From CAVPDE01 sp964580575 (GTDB taxonomy: Bacteria > Desulfobacterota > DSM-4660 > Desulfatiglandales > HGW-15): DNA of 6,326 bases. Positions within the stretch are counted from its first letter, which is position 1, and every line of letters begins with the position of its first letter. Below are positions 1-5,807 of the stretch, one piece after another. The translations under genes were made by a program, and so were the position numbers. Below the pieces are notes generated by a model. It had not been told where the DNA came from, made no database searches, and saw only the letters and a list, made by a program, of their open reading frames with translations. The stretch is from assembly GCA_964580575.1 (NCBI GenBank), contig CAZOLJ010000146.1, positions 1-6,326 on the forward strand. Direction: 5' to 3'.

Positions 1-16
1 TTTCTGGAAGCGTCTT

Positions 17-52
17 TGGCAGGCAGGGCCGTCACGGCAGGCCCGCCTGCCA
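17..52. repeat. GC-rich nested inverted repeat (possible terminator of an upstream gene)
   Basis: TGGCAGGC at 17-24 is the exact reverse complement of GCCTGCCA at 45-52, and GGG 26-28 can pair with CCC 42-44 after a one-base bulge at 25. Inside the loop GCCG (28-31) and CGGC (35-38) form a second small hairpin, and GGCAGGC 36-42 can alternatively pair with GCCTGCC 45-51. No clear T-run follows on the plus strand, so if it ends transcription of a gene left of the window it is not a textbook intrinsic terminator. It could equally be a transcript-stabilising hairpin. Confidence 0.45.
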
Positions 53-92
53 TTTCCAATCAATTTCGAGAATTGAGATAAGGAGTGATTTC

Positions 93-312
93 ATGCACCA
101 ATTGCTAAAAGACAGTCCGGGAGAGAAGATGCTCATGCTGGGAAACGAAGCGATTGCACGGGGAGCCTGTCCGCATGTCCGAGTTTCACGGCATGGCCCA
201 GCGGGGCGGTGTGGTTGAGTCGATGATTCTCCTGGGCGATGGCGAGAGTGTATGCATTTCAGATGGGGAGCCCATCGTCAATACTATTTCGAGACGATTA
301 ATAAACAGATGA
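93..312 (+). pseudogene. Collapsed remnant of indolepyruvate:ferredoxin oxidoreductase genes (iorA start joined to an internal iorB piece)
   Basis: A good ribosome binding site (AAGGAG, 80-85) precedes ATG 93. The first 25 or so codons read MHQLLKDSPGEKMLMLGNEA then IARGA, which matches my memory of the IorA N-terminus (thiamine-diphosphate alpha subunit, 'LLGNEAIARGA'). This frame then ends at TGA 216-218. In another frame, from about 166 to 312, the sequence reads VRMSEFHGMAQRGGVVES followed by an ISDGE motif, which resembles an internal part of IorB ('HGMAQRGG'). The frame closes at TGA 310-312. IorAB oxidatively decarboxylates aryl-pyruvates with ferredoxin as acceptor. Here almost all of iorA and most of iorB are missing, so the piece cannot be functional. 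I infer one deletion of roughly 2 kb with its junction near 165-172. Family assignment is from remembered motifs, not a search. Confidence 0.7.
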
Positions 313-490
313 CTCGCAAGTGCCGTGAAACTAGACACTCCTTCTCCTGTCAAAGATCATCGAGCGATCAGCATCCTTGCAGGCCCCACCGACCTACCAA
401 GGCCGATCTCACCAGGAGAGGGAGTACAAGAAGAAAAAGCACAAGTCCCTTTTGGGGGAACTATTCGATTTCTGACAGGAGGAGAAGTGA
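313..490 (+). promoter_or_regulatory. Structured leader of the P-type ATPase gene with two competing pairings, one covering the ribosome binding site
   Basis: No coding region is credible here. A pyrimidine arm at 337-352 can pair in two exclusive ways. Bases 337-349 pair with 413-425 in 13 consecutive pairs, one of them G-U (342 with 420). Bases 341-352 pair with 473-484 in 12 consecutive pairs, one of them G-U (343 with 482), and this covers the whole AGGAGG ribosome binding site (477-482). A small CCTTG/CAAGG stem (375-379, 398-402) lies inside the first hairpin, and AGTCCC (444-449) can pair with GGGAACT near 456-462 with a bulge. This is the layout of a translational on/off switch, but a purine-rich site and a pyrimidine tract can also match by chance. 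No known riboswitch class was recognised. Confidence 0.4.
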
Positions 491-3190
491 GTGAGCACAA
501 AGCAAACTGTTGAACTGAAACCCGTGGCAAATGAGTCGGGTAAAACGTGGCATACCCTATCCGTTGAAGAAACCGGGGACTGCCTGGGTTGTACTCCCCA
601 TGGCCTGACCGATGTTGAAGCCAAGCGCCGATTGGCTGAGTGCGGGCTTAACGAATTGCAGGCTGCCCCGCCTGTCTCTCCCTGGGCCATTCTTGCCGAG
701 CAGTTCAAGAATGTGCTCGTCATTATCCTTCTGATCGGGACTGCCATTTCAGGCGTTCTCGGACACGGGACCGAAGCCATTGCGATTGCCGTCATCGTGT
801 TGCTGGCCGTTCTGCTGGGCTTTGTGCAGGAGTATCGGGCTGAAAGGGCCATAGAAGCCCTTCGCCGTATGGCGGCACCCTCTGCAACTGCGCTTCGCGA
901 CGGACAAGAGGGAGAGATTCCGGCGTGCGATCTGGTCCCCGGCGACGTGGTCCTATTGAACGCGGGAAATCGAGTCCCGGCGGACTTGCGCCTGATCGAG
1001 GCCGTGAACCTGAAATGCGACGAAGCGGCGCTCACCGGTGAGTCGATTCCTGTTGAAAAGCACACCGCTCCCCTTGCAGATGTGAACCTGGCCCTGGGCG
1101 ATCGGTCCGGAATGGCCTACGCCGGCACAATCGTCACCTACGGCCGGGGACGTGGCTTTGTGGTGGCCACGGGCATGCAGACCGAGTTCGGCAAGGTGGC
1201 CAAGATGCTACAGACGGTGGAAGTAGGCAGGACGCCTTTGCAGCAGAACCTTGACAAGGTGGGAAAGACGCTCGCCAAGGTCGCATTGGCCGTGGTGGCG
1301 GTAATCGTTCTTTTGGGCATTGTCCGTGGTCAGCCCTTACTTGAAATGCTTATTTTCGGCATTGCCCTGGCCGTTGCGGCTGTGCCCGAAGCGCTCCCGG
1401 CCGTGGTGACCATCTCACTGGCCATCGGCGTGCAGCACATGGTGCGCCGCAACGCGCTTGTGCGCCGACTGCCCGCGGTTGAAACCCTGGGGAGTACATC
1501 GGTTATATGCACCGACAAAACCGGCACCTTGACCAAGGGGGAGATGACAGTGCGCAAGATCTGGCAGGGTGACCGGGTAGTGGAAGTATCTGGGGCGGGG
1601 TATGAACCCTCCGGTCGGTTCACCGTTGATGGAACTGCCACGGACCCCTCGAGGGGACTGGGCCTCATATTGCAGGCTGCGACCCTCGCTTCCGATGCAA
1701 AGCTGACCCACGATGCATCGGAGAATCGATGGAAAATCACCGGCGATCCTACCGAAGGGGCTTTGGTGGTCGCAGCAGCCAAAGCCGGCCTGGACAAAGC
1801 GGCGTTGGAGAAGCAATATCCGAGAATCCATGAAGTCCCTTTCACCTCCGAAAGGAAACGGATGACCACGCTCCATGCAGATTCCGACGGCATGGTAGCC
1901 TATTCCAAGGGAGCGCCGGAGATCGTTCTAGAGGCCTGCACCCAGGCGTGGGAAGACTCAGGGCCCAAGCGCCTGGACACACGGCGCAGGGAGGCCGTTT
2001 TGACAGCGGCCCAACATCTGGCCGACCAGGCCTTGCGGGTGCTTGCAGTGGCTTACAAACCCGGTGCTTCCAAGGATGAGGCCGAGCAACATATGATTTT
2101 CCTGGGATTGCTCGGCATGATCGACCCGCCCCGGCCCGAGGCCAAGGAAGCGGTCCAAACCTGCACCGATGCAGGAATCAAAACCGTGATGATTACCGGC
2201 GACCATCCCCTTACCGCTAAGGCCATTGCGCGAGAGCTGGGAATTCTCAAGTCAGGCCGCGCACTGACCGGCGCGGAATTGGAGGCTATGAAGGAGGCGG
2301 ATTTCGAGCGCGATGTCGAGAACATAGAGGTCTACGCCCGCGTATCGCCGGAGGACAAGCTTCGCGTCGTTACTGCTCTGCAAAACAAAGGGCACATTGC
2401 AGCAATGACGGGTGACGGGGTCAATGACGCCCCGGCCCTCAGAAAGGCGGATATCGGCGTGGCCATGGGGATTACCGGTACGGACGTGACCAAAGAAGCC
2501 GGAGTGATGACACTGCTCGATGACAACTTCGCCTCCATCGTAGGGGCGGTGGAGGAAGGCAGGAAAATATTCAGCAACATTAAGAAATACCTGATGTATC
2601 TGCTTTCCTCCAACGTCGGGGAGATCGTCCTGATGGCCGGAGCGTCGTTCGCAGGCCTTCCCATGCCTTTAACGGCTTTGCAGATTCTGTTCGTTAACTT
2701 CGTAACAGACGGGTTGCCCGCCCTGGCGCTGGCAGTGGATCCACCGGAAAAGGATCTCATGCGCCGCCCCCCAAGAGATCCTCGCAGCGGCATCTTCACG
2801 AGGCCGGTTGTCACACTCGTCTTGGCAGGAGGCCTGTGGTCCGCTGTGGTCAACATTGGCATTTTCACCATTGGTTTGCACTACGGCTTGCCCCTGCAGG
2901 AGGCCATCAGCATGACCTTCGTGTCCCTAATTTTGATTCAGTTCATCAAGGCCTACAACTTCCGTTCCGACCGCAACTCCGTCTTGAACAGCCCTTTTGC
3001 CAACAAGTGGCTAAACCTGGCTATCGTTCTTGAGATTTTGCTGCTCGTGGCCATCATTGAAGTGCCCTGGCTGTCAAACGTGTTTGGCGTTCTGGCCTTG
3101 TCTCTCACGGAGTGGCTGATCATCATAGGGGCGGCCTTCACAGTCGCGCCGGTTCTTGAGATCACGAAATGGCTCCAACGGCGCAGCTGA
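491..3190 (+). CDS. SERCA-like cation-transporting P-type ATPase (probable Ca2+ pump)
   Basis: An 899-residue inner-membrane pump, expected to use ATP to export Ca2+ (possibly Mn2+). GTG 491 is chosen because AGGAGG (477-482) lies 8 bases upstream. Order: cation-ATPase N-terminal domain (about 20-85), TM1-TM2 (about 72-113), actuator domain with TGES 182-185, TM3-TM4 with PEALP 299-303, phosphorylation site DKTGT with Asp342, nucleotide-binding domain with KGAPE 473-477, TGD 569-571, hinge motif TGDGVND 640-646, then six C-terminal TM segments. By-eye alignment to SERCA1 puts ion ligands at E300 (TM4), N708 and E711 (TM5), and N736, T739, D740 (TM6). The TM8 ligand, Glu908 in SERCA, appears to be Gln817. 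No heavy-metal-binding N-terminus and no C-terminal calmodulin-type extension are present, which argues against Cu/Cd pumps. The gene shows no lesion, unlike its neighbours. The exact ion is inferred, since Na+ or Mn2+ pumps look alike. Confidence 0.93.
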   Translation: MSTKQTVELKPVANESGKTWHTLSVEETGDCLGCTPHGLTDVEAKRRLAECGLNELQAAPPVSPWAILAEQFKNVLVIILLIGTAISGVLGHGTEAIAIAVIVLLAVLLGFVQEYRAERAIEALRRMAAPSATALRDGQEGEIPACDLVPGDVVLLNAGNRVPADLRLIEAVNLKCDEAALTGESIPVEKHTAPLADVNLALGDRSGMAYAGTIVTYGRGRGFVVATGMQTEFGKVAKMLQTVEVGRTPLQQNLDKVGKTLAKVALAVVAVIVLLGIVRGQPLLEMLIFGIALAVAAVPEALPAVVTISLAIGVQHMVRRNALVRRLPAVETLGSTSVICTDKTGTLTKGEMTVRKIWQGDRVVEVSGAGYEPSGRFTVDGTATDPSRGLGLILQAATLASDAKLTHDASENRWKITGDPTEGALVVAAAKAGLDKAALEKQYPRIHEVPFTSERKRMTTLHADSDGMVAYSKGAPEIVLEACTQAWEDSGPKRLDTRRREAVLTAAQHLADQALRVLAVAYKPGASKDEAEQHMIFLGLLGMIDPPRPEAKEAVQTCTDAGIKTVMITGDHPLTAKAIARELGILKSGRALTGAELEAMKEADFERDVENIEVYARVSPEDKLRVVTALQNKGHIAAMTGDGVNDAPALRKADIGVAMGITGTDVTKEAGVMTLLDDNFASIVGAVEEGRKIFSNIKKYLMYLLSSNVGEIVLMAGASFAGLPMPLTALQILFVNFVTDGLPALALAVDPPEKDLMRRPPRDPRSGIFTRPVVTLVLAGGLWSAVVNIGIFTIGLHYGLPLQEAISMTFVSLILIQFIKAYNFRSDRNSVLNSPFANKWLNLAIVLEILLLVAIIEVPWLSNVFGVLALSLTEWLIIIGAAFTVAPVLEITKWLQRRS

Positions 3191-3207
3191 TCTGCATGGC
3201 GAAGGTT

Positions 3208-3656
3208 ATGGTGAAGACGATTCTCTGGGACAATGACGGGCTCTTGGTCGACACTGAACAGCTCTATTTCAGTGCGACACGTGATGCACTCTCCGAACTC
3301 GGGGTTGAGTTGACCTTGGACATGTTTATTCAGATTTCCCTGACTCATGGGCAAAGCGCGTTTGATTTAGCAGCTGAGCAGGGCGTCAGCCAGGAGGCCA
3401 TCGTCAAACTTCGTGAAAAAAGAAACCGACGATATGCCGACCTTTTGAAGGAAGGCGTGCCCATCCTGGATGGCGTCAAGGTAACTCTCTCCCAACTGCT
3501 CGGCAAGCTGGCCATGGGGGTAGTGACGGGTTCTCGCAGAGAACACTTTGAGATCATCCATCAGCACTCAGGGCGTTCCAAACCATCAGGGAGGTGGGAG
3601 AGGAGGTTTTGAACCTTCTGGGGCGGCCTCTGAATGCCAATTTCCAATCACATTAA
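3208..3656 (+). pseudogene. HAD-superfamily phosphatase (beta-phosphoglucomutase-like) with internal deletion
   Basis: The gene begins 17 bases after the ATPase stop; ATG 3208, ATG 3196 or GTG 3211 (behind AAGG 3202-3205) are possible starts. The first frame reads MVKTILWDNDGLLVDTEQLY, holding HAD motif I (nucleophile Asp8 and acid/base Asp10 in D-N-D-G), then a helical cap region, then motif II in VVTGS. Homology stops after IIHQHSG near 3570, and the frame ends at TGA 3610-3612. In the next frame, 3573-3656 reads AFQTIREVGEEVLNLLG and on to TAA 3654-3656, which resembles the end of such HAD proteins. About 148 codons remain, against about 215-230 in the family, and motif III (Lys) and motif IV (Asp pair) are missing. 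I infer a deletion of about 70-80 codons that also shifted the frame. The product would be inactive. Substrate unknown. Confidence 0.72.
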
Positions 3657-3671
3657 GCAGAAGGATAGAAA

Positions 3672-4024
3672 GTGCAGATGGAGGCCGAAATCAGCAATGC
3701 CCTCATCACGTTCGAAAAGGAGTACATGGGACGAGGTCCGCTGGAAGCCAAGACCTACATATCCAGGACATCGTGGTGATCCGCCTGAGGGATGTCTTAA
3801 CCCCTGCTGAAGTTCAATTAGCAAAAGACATTGAGGGAATCCAGCTTATAAAGCAGGTGAGGAGTAAACTCCTAGAGAATGCCCAAGACATGATTCGCCG
3901 GATTATAGGTGAACTAATAGGAGTTTCTGCTGTAAGCATGCATCCAGATATAAGCACTAAGACTGGTGAGCGCTTTATCATCGTTACCTTAGAAGATAAT
4001 GTTCAGAATAGGTTGCGGGGATAA
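3672..4024 (+). pseudogene. DUF2294 (MpsC-like) small protein gene with a one-base frameshift
   Basis: AAGGA (3661-3665) sits 6 bases before GTG 3672 and 12 before the in-frame ATG 3678. The first frame reads MEAEISNALITFEKEYMGRG, then PLEAKTYIS, and stops at TGA 3777-3779. The second frame takes over at about 3764 with QDIVVIRLRDVLTPAEVQLA and runs to TAA 4022-4024. One base is missing at about 3762-3764. With it restored, the product is about 117 residues, the usual size of DUF2294 proteins, and both halves match that family as I remember it (FEKEYMGRGP, then VLTPAE). Some databases name the domain MpsC, linked to a Na+-dependent membrane-potential system; the biochemical role is poorly established. 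A sequencing error could mimic the lesion. The second half alone might start at GTG 3773 or 3776 but would lack the N-terminal third. Confidence 0.72.
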
Positions 4025-4134
4025 AAGGATAGACAAAGAGATCCTGTGCTCATAGGACAGTGAGGGACTAATTTGGTTAATAGCGGCAGTGGATCCTGAG
4101 CCTATGGGTTGCACCCAATTCGATCCTTCACTCC

Positions 4135-4830
4135 TTAACGATTTCTGTATACTCCGCGACCATCTAAACAGAACCACAAACAGGGTGCTGGCCGTAAAAA
4201 AAGCAGGCTAAACCCCACAATGCCGGCACCCACGCTGTTTTCGTTGAGTGCGACAATGGTCCCCACCACCATGTCTTGAACGGCCGGCACCACGGCCACG
4301 ACGGACAGCAACACTGTCGCCACTGCACCAACCACATCTTCGCGTTGTATGCCAATTGCCTGAGGTTCAGCCCGGCTCAGATAGGCACGAATGTCGCGAT
4401 AAAGAGCATGTCGCTGCTCGTCGCTGGTTATCGGCTCAAGGATGAAATCCAGCTCATAAGCAATGGCGGTAGCGGCCTCTTCTTCACTGTCGCTCGTCTG
4501 AACATACTGGAGCAACCGATAGCGCTCACGCCGGCCGAGACCCTCCCCCAGAACATACAAAACGCCGTCGATGATCCCCCAGGCTGTGACAGCCCCCAGG
4601 ATGGTAACAAACAACTGTTGTCCATATCCGCTAGCAAAAGAGGAGGAGAGGACACCGCGATAGATCAAAATGCCATAGGAAAGCGTGAAGAGCAGCGCAA
4701 AGAGAATGCTTTAGAAGATGGTGAAGAGTGCATCGATGGGGTCAATGAACTCGCCCAGGACGTTGCTCAAGATGGTTTCTTTGGGTGGGGTACGTGGTCT
4801 CCGACGTTGCTGATGTCTTTCCCTGAACAC
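4135..4830 (-). pseudogene. VIT1/CCC1-like membrane protein, broken by a stop codon and a frameshift
   Basis: Reading leftwards, GTG 4830-4828 follows GGAGGAG by 9 bases and opens a frame with an Arg/Pro-rich start (RRRPRTPPKE), then SNVLGEFIDPIDALFTIF. An in-frame TAA lies at 4713-4711. Beyond it the same frame continues with SILFALLFTLSYGILIYRG, the hydrophobic WGIIDGVLYVLGEGLGRRER, an acidic helix (SDSEEEAATAIAYELDFILE), ITSDEQRHALYRDIRAYLSR, and two further TM-like stretches (VVGAVATVLLSVVAVVP and GAGIVGFSLLF). This order, with an 'AWGIIDG' helix and a late 'REDVVGA' segment, resembles bacterial VIT/CCC1 (Fe/Mn transporter) relatives. At a run of seven T (A run on plus, 4196-4202) the frame leaves the hydrophobic path. 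The other frame continues with TASTLFVVLFRW but stays open to 3989, into the DUF2294 gene, so the true 3' end is probably lost. ATG 4668 opens a 177-residue frame, which is only a fragment. Two lesions make this a pseudogene. The family call is moderate. Confidence 0.6.
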
Positions 4831-4868
4831 TTCTCCGATCTCCTCCGCAAATTAGGTCATCACCTCGG

Positions 4869-4908
4869 TTCCCTGCTTTCGCCGGAATGGGGGAAAAAGG
4901 CCTTTTTC
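4869..4908. repeat. Intergenic repeat remnant and perfect 16-bp palindrome
   Basis: GAAAAAGG 4893-4900 is followed at once by its reverse complement CCTTTTTC 4901-4908, a perfect 16-bp palindrome with no loop. Just left of it, 4869-4888 contains TTCCCTGCTTTCGCCGGAA, whose ends (TTCC and GGAA) are complementary. It resembles the short dispersed 'gctttcgccggaat' elements I remember from intergenic regions of many proteobacteria. It lies between the stop of the alkylation repair gene and the start of the VIT-like pseudogene, in a 112-bp gap. Copy number in the genome is unknown. Confidence 0.45.
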
Positions 4909-4942
4909 GACTACTTACGAGACCTGCAAGTCCGACCCTTCT

Positions 4943-5647
4943 TTATGTTCTCCCTTTCATGTAAAGTTCTCGCTTGGCAGCCGGGAATCGCTCCACTGCG
5001 TAGCGCAGCATGGTCCGAGGCATTTGCTTGCAGTGTTCTTTCAAGAAAGTTTCCTCAGCAACCAGGTCTCGTTTCCCCACCTCCCGGAGCATCCAGCCGA
5101 CCGCTTTCTGAATGAGATCCTCCTTGTCACGGAGGAGAATTTCACTGATTCGCAGTGTGTCATCGAACTGTTGCTCTTTGATAAATCGAAAAGTCGCCAG
5201 GATCGCAATTCGCCGTTTCCACAACACGGGCGAATGGGCGAGCCCGTAAAGAGGTTTCCGGCTCCTACGCATCAAGAAGTCGCCCACAATGTTGGGCGCG
5301 GAGAGATCAACAAGATCCCAGTTGTTGATCCATCGAGTGCTTTTCAGGTAGAGGGCATAAATGCTCTTTTTCCCTGTTTCGTCTTCCCTGTTGTATTCTT
5401 GAATGAGGATCAGAAGGGCCAGAAGCCTCTCTTCGTGAACAGGGGACTTGAGCAGCGCTTCTAATTCGCCCATCGCCATGGCATCGCACTCTTTGCAAAT
5501 CTCTCTGAGCCGGGGAACGGGTATCCCCAAGAAGAGGTCTCCCTCCCCATATTCTCCTGGTCCTGTCTTGAAAAACCTCTGAAGGATTTTCGCCTTGTCC
5601 GGATCCTCCAGTTCCCGCAATCGTTTCCGGATATCTTGTGCTGTCAT
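4943..5647 (-). CDS. AlkD-type DNA alkylation repair protein (HEAT-like DNA glycosylase family)
   Basis: Members of this family remove bulky or cationic alkylated bases such as 3- and 7-methylpurines; the protein is cytoplasmic and acts on DNA. The start at 5647 gives 234 residues (MTAQDIRKRLRELEDPDKAK), near the family norm. An ATG at 5659 gives 238, but GGAGG (5660-5664) abuts it with no spacer, while it lies 12 bases before ATG 5647. Numbered from 5659, the family signature YGEGDLFLGIPVPRLR falls at 37-52. WDLVD at 114-118 corresponds to Trp109 and the catalytic Asp113 of Bacillus cereus AlkD, KRR at 148-150 to the Arg148 region, and W189 to Trp187, so the active site looks complete. The rest is alpha-helical, as in HEAT repeats. 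The gene sits directly behind a terminator-like hairpin and ends 112 bases before the VIT-like pseudogene. No damage is seen. Confidence 0.9.
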   Translation of the reverse strand: MTAQDIRKRLRELEDPDKAKILQRFFKTGPGEYGEGDLFLGIPVPRLREICKECDAMAMGELEALLKSPVHEERLLALLILIQEYNREDETGKKSIYALYLKSTRWINNWDLVDLSAPNIVGDFLMRRSRKPLYGLAHSPVLWKRRIAILATFRFIKEQQFDDTLRISEILLRDKEDLIQKAVGWMLREVGKRDLVAEETFLKEHCKQMPRTMLRYAVERFPAAKRELYMKGRT

Positions 5648-5674
5648 TTGTGGTTTCATCCTCCGGGCAAGGGA

Positions 5675-5732
5675 TTAAAAAACCGCGCCTGGCCGCAGGT
5701 GAAAAACATGGTGCGGTCTTTAAAGCGCGGTT
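5675..5732 (-). terminator. Rho-independent terminator after the TPR gene, directly before the alkD-type gene
   Basis: In minus-strand RNA, AACCGCGC (5732-5725) pairs with GCGCGGTT (5688-5681), and a T-run (5682-5677, six T, the first two shared with the stem) follows at once. An inner CCGCA/TGCGG pairing (5692-5696 with 5712-5716) stacks inside the loop. This ends about 60 bases after the TPR stop codon, but its T-run is only about 12 bases before the GGAGG of the alkylation repair gene. It therefore either separates two genes or works as an attenuator for the second. Confidence 0.72.
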
Positions 5733-5746
5733 CAGGATAAATTCAA
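5719..5746 (-). promoter_or_regulatory. Possible promoter for the alkD-type gene inside the terminator
   Basis: On the minus strand, TTGAAT (5746-5741) and TTTAAA (5724-5719) are 16 bases apart and each match the sigma-70 consensus at 4 of 6 positions. A transcript from here would begin after the first arm of the terminator stem and so would escape the terminator. The match is weak and not unique to promoters. Confidence 0.25.
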
Positions 5747-5767
5747 TGCGGATAGAAGAGATCTTGG

Positions 5768-5807
5768 AGACTCATCCCTCCCGCAGGGAACTTCATTGGA
5801 TGAGTCT
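5768..5807 (-). repeat. Ten-bp perfect inverted repeat spanning the TPR stop codon
   Basis: AGACTCATCC (5768-5777) is the exact reverse complement of GGATGAGTCT (5798-5807), with a smaller TCCC-GCA-GGGA hairpin (5779-5789) in the 20-base loop. The stop codon TGA (5795-5793) is in the loop and the last sense codons are in the stem. No T-run follows, so I read it as an mRNA 3'-end hairpin upstream of the true terminator, not a second terminator. Confidence 0.55.

Noticed and set aside
313..490. yybP-ykoY (Mn2+) riboswitch before the ATPase
   Set aside because: The conserved core sequences of that class are not visible; only the competing stems remain as evidence.
409..1065. Minus-strand open frame of 218 codons over the start of the ATPase
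   Set aside because: It is antisense to conserved ATPase motifs, has Ser/Arg-rich shadow composition, and no family resemblance.
1330..1893. Minus-strand open frames of 187 and 153 codons
   Set aside because: Shadows of the ATPase catalytic region; no ribosome binding site or recognisable domain.
2332..2871. Minus-strand open frame of 179 codons
   Set aside because: Shadow of the ATPase hinge and TM5-TM7 region.
3548..4024. One 158-codon gene covering the HAD tail and the DUF2294 region
   Set aside because: Its first 70 or so residues are out of frame with both real genes; only the part from about 3764 matches DUF2294.
4025..4134. RNA gene or bidirectional terminator between the converging genes
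   Set aside because: Only a 5-bp TGGGT/ACCCA hairpin is visible, without a T-run; no tRNA-like fold.
4276..5115. Plus-strand open frame of 279 codons
   Set aside because: It crosses the VIT-like pseudogene and the end of the alkylation repair gene in antisense and has no coherent domain.
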